From Hemibagrus wyckioides (Eukaryota > Chordata > Actinopteri > Siluriformes > Bagridae): a DNA stretch of 64,000 nucleotides. Location of the stretch: positions 12,577,280 to 12,641,279 of the forward strand of contig NC_080710.1 in NCBI RefSeq assembly GCF_019097595.1, written 5' to 3'. Below are positions 42,001-51,381 of the stretch, piece after piece. How positions within the stretch are numbered: the first letter of the stretch is position 1; every line of letters begins with the position of its first letter. The position numbers and the translations under genes were made by a program. The notes beneath the pieces were generated by a model, which searched no databases, was not told the origin of the DNA, and saw nothing but the letters and a program-made list of their open reading frames with translations.

Positions 42001-45000
42001 TAAATTCAGAAAGTGGAAGTTAATCAACCAGCTCCGTCACACAGACCTTAACTGGTTAAGAGTTTGTGTTTTATAAAGATTCAGAAACCTCAGAAAACAC
42101 TTTTCATCTTATCAAGTGCTAATAATAGATCGGTTATATTTAAATGCCAGCATTTGATATACACTCAATGAGCTCCTTATTAGGAACACTATAATAATAC
42201 TGGATAGGGATTTCTTTTACTCTCTAGTTCTTCATGGCATGATATTGTTGTCCACATGTTTTTGAGATTCTGCTCCCTGTTGACATGATTGCATCACACA
42301 ATTCCTGCAGATTTTTCAGGAGCATGTTCATGCTGTGAATCTCCTGTTCTATCACATCCCAAAAGTGACTCACTAGATTCAGACCTGGTCACTGGGAAAG
42401 AAGATCACTGAACTCGTGTCATGTTCTTGAAACCAGTTTAAGACAGCATTTGCATTGTGAGATGGTTCATTATCATGCTGGAAGTAGCCATTAGAAAATG
42501 GTAAATTGTGGTCATGAAAGGATGCACATGATCAACAACAATACTCAAATAGTCTGTGGCATTCGGGTGATGGTCGATTGGTATTAACAGCCCAAAGTGT
42601 GCCAAGAAAACATTTCCCACACCATTACACCACCCCCACCAGCCTGCACTGTTGACACAAGGCAGGTTGAATCCATTGGATCCATGCTGTTGGTGCCAAA
42701 TTCTGACCCTATCATCTGTGTGTCTCCGTAGAAATTAAGTTTTATCAGACCAGCTTTCAACTGTCCAGTTGTGTTGAGTCTGTGTCCACTGCAGCCTCAG
42801 CTTTCTGATCTTGGCTGACAGAAGTGGAACCTGACATTCTTCTGTTAGAGCTCATCCTCCTCAGTCACTCAGATCACATTTGTTCCCCATTCTGATGGTG
42901 GATATCTGAAGTTGCTGGGCCGTATCTGCATGATTTTATGCACGGCACTGCTGCTTCACTATTAGCTGATTAGATAATTGCATGGATGAGTAGGTGTACA
43001 GGTGTTCCTTATAAAATACTCAGTGAGGCTATTTTTCCTTCCTGTCTGGTTTAGCTTAAGCACTTTACTAGAGTTTCATAAACTAGTGTCCATCTATGAG
43101 TTTAAAGGTTTAAAAAAACATACAACAGATATGATAAAATAAACCAGTGTCTCTCTTCACAATGCAGTGTGAACATTTGTAGGATGAACCCTTATCAAGA
43201 GACAGTTATACATCATGCCCTGTTTTCTGTGGAAGTTTTATTTTTTAACAGGGCCTCATGTTTTAGCTGCAGCTTATTAGACTGACTGGCCATCTGCTCA
43301 TCTTTGCTGTGTCTATAACCACAGTGTCTTACTATTGATCTTCGACCAAATGATATTAGACACGACTCAAGACTATGTAGTGTAATAGGTTTGGACAGCA
43401 ATAATTTCTCCAGTCAGCATTAATAAAGGGAAAACAACCAAAAAGTGACAAGGACAGTTCAGAGGATGTTTTGTACCTCTCTTCACGAGCATGAATGGCC
43501 TCCTCTCTCCTCTGCACATAGTCACGACTGAAACAAAGGAAGCCATCATGAGCAAACATTTGCAGAGCACTACAAGCACATGTGCATTTAGCAAAAGCTT
43601 TTAGAAGTCAGAAGGAGTGAAAAAAGTACAGAGAAGCTGTATTTAAATGTTAAAGTTAGGGCATGTGTTACTACTATGTCAAAATCTTACTCAATTAAAA
43701 AACATAGAAATATGGAGCTAAATATCTTCAGGGAAAAACAAAAAGTAGGTATACTCACGTATTAAAGGTTAAAATTTAAAAATTATTTTTATTAATATAT
43801 TATGAATGAATTAATTAAGCAATGGCATTTCAATAAAATTATGAAATATTTATGAAATATTTCTCATACAGGTGTAGAATTTGACCTGCTGGTTAATAGA
43901 ATTTGACCTGCTGGTTAGCTAATGGTTAATAACCTTGGTGGAACTAATGCTAGAGTAGTATAATCAACAAAACCTGATTAGCAAATGTATAATTTGAGAT
44001 TTAGTTGCACATCTGATGAACAGGTGAGTTTGTTTTTGGTTTCTGGCATGCTATAAATTATATAGCTGTTCTGATCAGGTTTTGTATAAAACACTGTCTG
44101 ACTGAAGGAGCTGAGACACCGGAAGAGACAGATATAGATTCTCAGACTTTTTTTGCTGTAAAAAGCAACACTGTTTTCTCACAGTGTGTCAGTAATGAAC
44201 ATAAGAAGATAAAATGCCTCAAAGCAACTCTGGGAGTGTCTGAGAAGACCAACCGTTCATTGCTGGAATAAATATTTCTCTAAGCAAGTACTTTATATAA
44301 AAGACATCTTGGCAGAATGAGCTTGTTAAGAAGCTAAATTTAAGTCTTGGTCTTAATTTCACTGAAACCCCTTTCTAATCGTCCTGTGAACAAATCAGTA
44401 AAGGGCATGAACCTAAAACGAGTTCTCTCCTCTCGTTCGATGCGGTGCAGCCTCTCTTCTCTCTCAAGACGCCTCCGCTCCCGCTCTGCAGCCAGAGACT
44501 CCTGGTGCTGCCTGTACGATGAGGCCAGTAAACCTCCCAGACCCGGCCTGCAACACAGCAGAGACAACAGATTCATACTGAAACATGACATATGAGACTT
44601 TTATGTTTTATTGTGCATTGAAAATATCTGATATATTCCACGCAATCATATACCTTGTTTTTTTTTCACCAGAGGCATGAAATTTGTGCCTGTTTTGTTG
44701 TGTTCAGTATTGAATTTCTTTGTCATGTTGCACTCCAGAGTAGTGGTTAATGGTTCATATGAAAGTAGAAACTCAGTGCTTTATTAGAATTAGAATTAGC
44801 ATTAGTATTAAAATTTTACCTAGGCTACTAGGAGCAAAATTTTAATAGAAAAGTTCCAAAAAAAACCCCAAAAAGATTAGTTTTCTCAAACAAATGTTTA
44901 TATCTTCAAAGTAAACGATACCATAAAAGGCATTTTGGCTGTCTGAGATGCTCAAAGGCATTATCTTCATCGACTAAAATTCAGTATGAGGTTATCCAAA

Positions 45001-48000
45001 CAGAGTTAAAAAATATCTCACCTTGAAAGCCAACAGTGTTCTGACTAATTTTATATCAGGCGATAAAATCTGTTTATAGTGATTGAAAATGTAGTGATAA
45101 GTCAGTTTCCATTCCACAGACAGAAATGAACTCCACTGTCCTGTTAAAAAAGTGTTAAAGTCTTAAATATCTATGTTAAAATCAAAGTGATTGCAGGTTA
45201 CCTGTCAGGTTTGCTGTCATTAGGTGACCCTCCTGTTGTAATGAAGCGGTTGAAGGGGGTAGAAGGGGCACTGGATGCACCTGATGACCTACCAGGATAT
45301 GTGCCAGCATAGCCATTTTGTCTGTTGAATAAAGATTAAGCAGGTTCTATCATCAATCAAGTCAATCAGCAGCTGACTTACTAGTGTTCATGTTTAGAGT
45401 GGCTGATATTCATCAACAACAACAACAACAAAAATGAAATGAACACTGCAAATGAAATTCCTGTTTTCCAGTTATTTTTAGTTTGTAGATGCGCTAAAAA
45501 CATTCCTGCAACTTCAAGTTTCAGCAAAATCTTGTCACGTCTCACATCCCAAAGTACACACAGAAGTCATGCTTATCAGGCTCAAATCTCTTTCTCAGAT
45601 TGGAATTCACTTGCTCGAGTCATACCCTTTCGAACGTTTACTACAAAACAATTGCTCAGTACAGAACCTCACAAAGGATAAAAACAGGCTGATGAAAAAC
45701 GAAGGAAAAGTACTACAGTGAATAACTGTTTTATACCGGGAAAAAGTCTTCAATAGTATCTTAAAAGCATAAGATTTTCAGCAGCATAGAGTTTAGTGCT
45801 ACTGGACCTTGGAGCTCTTAAATTTTCAGTACAAAGATTCCTCAAGGAATATTCGGATAGTTCAATGTTCTAGCTTTGTAACAGGGAATCCGTTTGTTAT
45901 AGAGTTTTTACTTAGACGGCTTTCTCCAGAGAGTGCTAGACTTTACACATTTTTTCAAAAGTATATATGCGCTATACATAACCCTATCCATCTTGTAGTT
46001 CAACCCCTGTGGGAGCTCTTACCTGCCAACACTAGGAGTGGCTCTGGAAGCGAATGTTGAACAGGGTGTGTGTAAGTATCTAATATCTGAAAGACTATGC
46101 AGAGAACAGAACACGAGAAGAAAAGGTCAGGTTAAATTACATGCAATAAAGAAGCATTAGTCAAAGGTTTACTGGTGTATAAAACAGGGGAGATGGAACT
46201 CAGGGCTTTTATATGGGGCACGGCGGAGGGAAAGGAGCACAGAAGCAAGAGGAAGGTGAGTGACTGTAAAGTGAATCAAAGCAAGTGCTTGAACAATTAA
46301 AATGTAAATGTTAGTGAAATGATGGTCTCATTCATCTATCATTAGCAAATGAATATGTGTACTCTACAAGGTTATTATTTTCTCATTGACCTTTGAGGAA
46401 TAGATTAGTTTAGCATTGTACATTGGCATTAAAACATCGTAATTAAGTATTTTATAAAGGTTTCCAGCACACGAGAGCTTCTGTAACCTTGATTCACTTC
46501 GTTTGGCAGTGTATCTGTGGACATAATGGGGAAAACATGCTGAAGCCATCCCACAAAGCATTCTCATTGTCAGATGCGTGTAGGTCTTGTAGACACCATC
46601 AAGCTCATTTCCTTTTGGATTTGGTTTCATTTATAGCCTTGTCCCAGCTTGAAAGTTGTACAATACAACAATAAAAGGCAGATGAGTTGTAAATGTCAGT
46701 AAAGGTTAGTATCCATCTGAGTGTACCCTGTTTTAAATCACAGAAAAGTGACATTTGCATCGCAAAATTTGGGCTTTTGTGCATTTGTTGATAATGATAA
46801 TAAATACAGTGTGTGTGTGTTTGTGTGATACCCAATGCATGTTGGATGGGTGATAAGATCTCAGTCTGAATTACAACAATAAAATGATGATCTATTTTAC
46901 ACAGGTAAGGAAGACCAAAGGAAGTTTGCCAATGGCGTCTTACAGCAGAAACTGAAATAGATGATGCACTCACGAAAGAAAAACCCTCGCCTTTCACAAG
47001 ACAGTCACAAATTCTGTTAAAAATTTTGCTCTGATGGATACCTATAGACAAGAATTACAATTTTTGGCACTAGGGTTAGTAAGTTGGTCATTTGTGCACT
47101 TGTTACTTGAACCATGACTACAAATGACTAATTACCTACATCGAATTAACTTAGTGATGTCTGATCCAAACATGCAGGTCTATCATATCTGCCAGACTCT
47201 AAGGGGGTTTACACTGTGAGCGGTGAGGGTTTGGTACACGTTTCCGCACTACCTGGAGTCTCGGCCCCTCTGGACTTGTGGGGTCCCCATATGCACCTCA
47301 TCCGATTCTGACGGGCAAGACGAGAGAAGGGGGGAGGATGGGAGAGGAAGGGGCATTTGATGTTCCTCACTGGGGGATGTGGAGGCAGAGGAGGTGACGG
47401 ATGAACCCTGGGAGGGCACAGCCCCCAAAGACCTGACGGAGGCCCAAGAAGACAGACCACATGGGCCAGAATCTGGAGTTACAGGTGCTGAGGACACTGG
47501 CGCTCTGCAGATGACCTTGGTCCCAGAACAGCCCCTGGTGCTCTCCCGTGCCTCTGAATCAGCAGTGCTGGGGATGAGGTTGACCATGCATTTAAAGGGC
47601 AAACACAAGCTAGAAGCCTCCTCTTTCGCTACAGTTGGCGCCATCCAGCTATAAGATGACAGAACAGCTCAGCAGAGGGTTGGGCAAAAGGATGTGGCAC
47701 CATGATAAAATGTGTTAGGGCAATCACTGGATGTTAGTGAGCCTAACAGCACAGGAGCACAATTCTACATTCTAGCTGCCATTACTAGTGCACTAAACTC
47801 TGAGAACCTGTTCCTGAGTACCTGGCAGATCCCTGAACAGAGAGTTCTGCATTCTGTGGTTCCTCAGCTTCCTTCTCCTCCTCCTCCACCTCCTCTCTGT
47901 AGTGAATAGGAGGGACGGATGGAGGTATGAAAGAAGTGAAAACAGAAGAGAGGGCAGGGGGGAAGAGAACAAATGTTGCACATAGATAACATGACAGCAG

Positions 48001-51000
48001 ACATTACAAAATGCACTGACAGCAGACAAAACAAAGTGGCACAAACAAGAGAGACACAACATTTAGTTAGTTCGGAAGTATGCAAACACGTTAAAACACT
48101 ATTAGTTGCTTTCACATATTCACAATCACACTCAGAGGTGCTGATATGACTTCCATTAAGCTGTGCTTTCACTAATATACAGAAGATTCTTCAAAAACAA
48201 CCTAGAAACTAATCCACAAGCAGCACAATGGAGCTTGATTAACCAATTAGAAACCTTCTGTGAAAGGAGACGGTCCTGCTTGGCTTTCAATCAGCTTGCT
48301 CATGCCAAGACAGCACACAAATGTGTAACAGGAAGCAAAGAATTGGCTTGATAAAGTAGCATATGCACAGGGTTACAGTGGACCTTCAACTATGGAGCTG
48401 AAATTTGGGTTTTGGTTCCAGATGAAACAAGTGGGAAGACAAGTGAACATAGGCATGTCTTTTAAGCACTGAAGAGATGTCAGGGTTAGCTAGACAAAAA
48501 CAAGAAGACTTATACAGGACAGAAGTTTGAATGCAGGACTAAAATTTGGGGTTGGAGTCCTGTCTACTTGGATTCTGGTGGAAGTTAGCAAGACAGGTTA
48601 ACATCACACACATTGCTTGCAACAGCTAGAGCACATGTGACAACACCAAGAAATCAAAAACGCTTCAGCTCTGTTAACAGCATTAGCTAATATTCAACTG
48701 ACTTTGCAGGTTTTGCAATGTCATGGCCTGTGGAAAGAATTTCCTAAATGAGTTGAGATGGTGCTAAAAAAAGTGGCAAAAACAGTACATTTAGTAACAG
48801 TCATTTAACTCGAACTGACTGATAGTATCTCCTTCACAGATTTCTCTTCCTCCTTTCTCTTGAATCAGCTGCACTTGAATGAAAGCGACTCAATCAAGTG
48901 CAGATAAAACTCAAAACCTAACCAAACCTCACCTACTGTTGCTTTACCCTCATTACAGAGCCATTGACAGAGTGGAGCGCTGCTCAGGAAAGAGTCCTGG
49001 AGCGTACTGCGGTAAGGTTCGCTTTCTTTCACAGTGGGCTGCTATTTATTACTAATATGGAAAACATAGCACTTCAAAGGTCCGTCCAATTTCCTGTGGT
49101 TGGCCAAATAACAGACCTCAGGATCGGATGTCTAACTAAGATGAATTCAACTATCCGCAACCAGTCCTGGATAGAAAAAAAGCTCCATTCTTCACAATGC
49201 AGCCTGCCATCAATGATCAGTTATGAATTGGTGTGGGCTGTTTGACAAAGGTTAAGGGGGAAATAAGGAAATGGTGAAAAGACAAAAGAATGAGATAAAG
49301 AGATGGGAATATTATAAACAAATAATAAAATAAAAAATAACAGGTGTGTAGACTCCTACTTTGCTCTCTCGAGTGGCAGGCAGCGGAGGTCTGGAGATCA
49401 TTTTTTTAAACAATGTTCATCACAAGTTGCAATATTACCAGCTGGTACTTTTCGACCATTTCCCACATACCCCATACCCAAGATCCACAGCTGCCTTACA
49501 TGATAACAATCTGGAGAGAATGTGGCTCCTGTGTGACTCACTGAGAGCTTCGTATTACTCTTACAATCTGATATAGCACCATCGTACATGGTATAGGGGA
49601 TAACTCTGGATTTTTAGCCTGCCATTGCACTTAATGCATAGTGGATATTAGTGGAGAATTAAAAAAAAAACAACAACAATAAAAATGCCATAAAAGTGAG
49701 CTATGGTGCTAAACATAGCTGACAGTGAGATACAGGGCTGAAAAATACACATGGCACATATCTTCATATTTCAGACTTCCTGCTTGCATTTTGTCACGGT
49801 TTCCTACCAGTTCCTTAATGTGTGTGTGATTGATTGGAACGTCACTCTGCAGTAGCAGAAGCACTTTGTCTTTTCCTTGGAGTCTTATTAAATTCTCGAT
49901 TTCTAGCCGGATTTTGCTAACTCTCTTGTCAAAGCTGACGTGATGGAACACCCAATATAAATGTGCTTCCTTTCCATAAAGTCAACACATGCCGAATCGT
50001 TTTCTGTGCTTTCCTAAAGGCTCCCTGTAAAGGGCCTTGGGAGACAGGGAAAGAAGCTGTAAGAGACGTTCCACACAGCTGAATTCAGTAATTAAAACTC
50101 TTATTAGCACATTAGTGCATTTACAGCAATTCTTCCTGTGCCCTATGTGTGTGTGTGTGTTTTACAAAAGTTCTCATTTGCTATTCTTATGCCATGAGTG
50201 AGAGTGAGAGTTGTAGGAATTATAAATGGACCAAATACTGAATAATTCACTAGATGCCTGCAAGGCTCCCTCACCTCTCAGTGACATCCTCAATCCGTTG
50301 GCCGTTGAAAGGTAGGAAGTTGGGGTTGTGGCTGTGACAAGGGGAGGCGGGTGCAGACGCATGGCCTTTGCCATTCTGCAGAGAATGTCTTCGGCTGCGT
50401 CTGCGTTCGAGGCCCCGTCTTTCGAGTGTGCCTCCTACGCTTGCGCGACGCCGGTCCTTGCGGCCTGCCGGTGGTGGCGACGACTCATCGTCACCATCCT
50501 CGTGACGAAGTGTCATCTAAATAATGAAAAAAGCCTGATAAAGTCCTTTGATTGCAAAGGAATGAATGACAAGTCCACATGTTGCTTCTATTAAACCTGG
50601 ACTGAATTATCCCAGAGATGGAATCTTTAGCTAACCTCGTATATGTTAAATTGTTCCAGCAAGTCGAGGTCCGTGCCCTTTCTGCTGAGGTGCCTCTGGG
50701 AGATGGGTTCGATGCCCTGTTCCTCCAGAAAGTCCACCACATCATAAAACGAGTCCTGGTCTGGAAGGCCTGCAAGTGTCTGTTAAGATAAATACAAGAA
50801 TTCAGTTTTCCACAGTAAGTCTTATCCACAGCTCATTCAGAGCAGTCAGAACTCCCGTGCCCACCTTATTAATGAGGGTCATGACATAGACCAGCAACTC
50901 AGTGTCCACACCATCCTTCTCATCCAAGATTTCCATGGCGTTAGACCACGGCTTACAACCTGCAGACAGATTTACATCAGACATGGCAAGGGCCAAGTAC

Positions 51001-51198
51001 ACACTGATGATTGCATGTGTTGAAACCATTCAGCTCTACAATTATTGGCAGAAATTACTGTATAATATTAATAATACACACAGTTCACAAGTCTCACTAT
51101 GAAACCTACTTACCTTTCCTTTTACAAAAACATTCATTTTTAATTAGTATTTTCTTTCAAACACAGTGTAGTAAGCCCAAACGTGTGTGTGTGTGTGT

Positions 51199-51235
<37 letters not shown>

Positions 51236-51347
51236 CTCGTTTATTGTCCACAGCGTTGACAGCTTGGATGAGTAGTGCAGCATTGGCTTCTGTGTATTCC
51301 ACAAACACTAGCAGGAGCTTCAGAGCAGTCTTAACCACCAGACGGAA

Positions 51348-51381
<34 letters not shown>

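Noticed and set aside
48959..49012. Plus-strand exon-like block (acceptor ccctcattacag, donor GTAAGG)
   Set aside because: It lies inside an fhod3 intron on the opposite strand, with no partner exon and no family resemblance; most likely chance.
49709..49951. 80-codon minus-strand frame within an fhod3 intron
   Set aside because: Reads like a protein but lacks matching splice sites in the fhod3 phase and resembles no FHOD3 segment.
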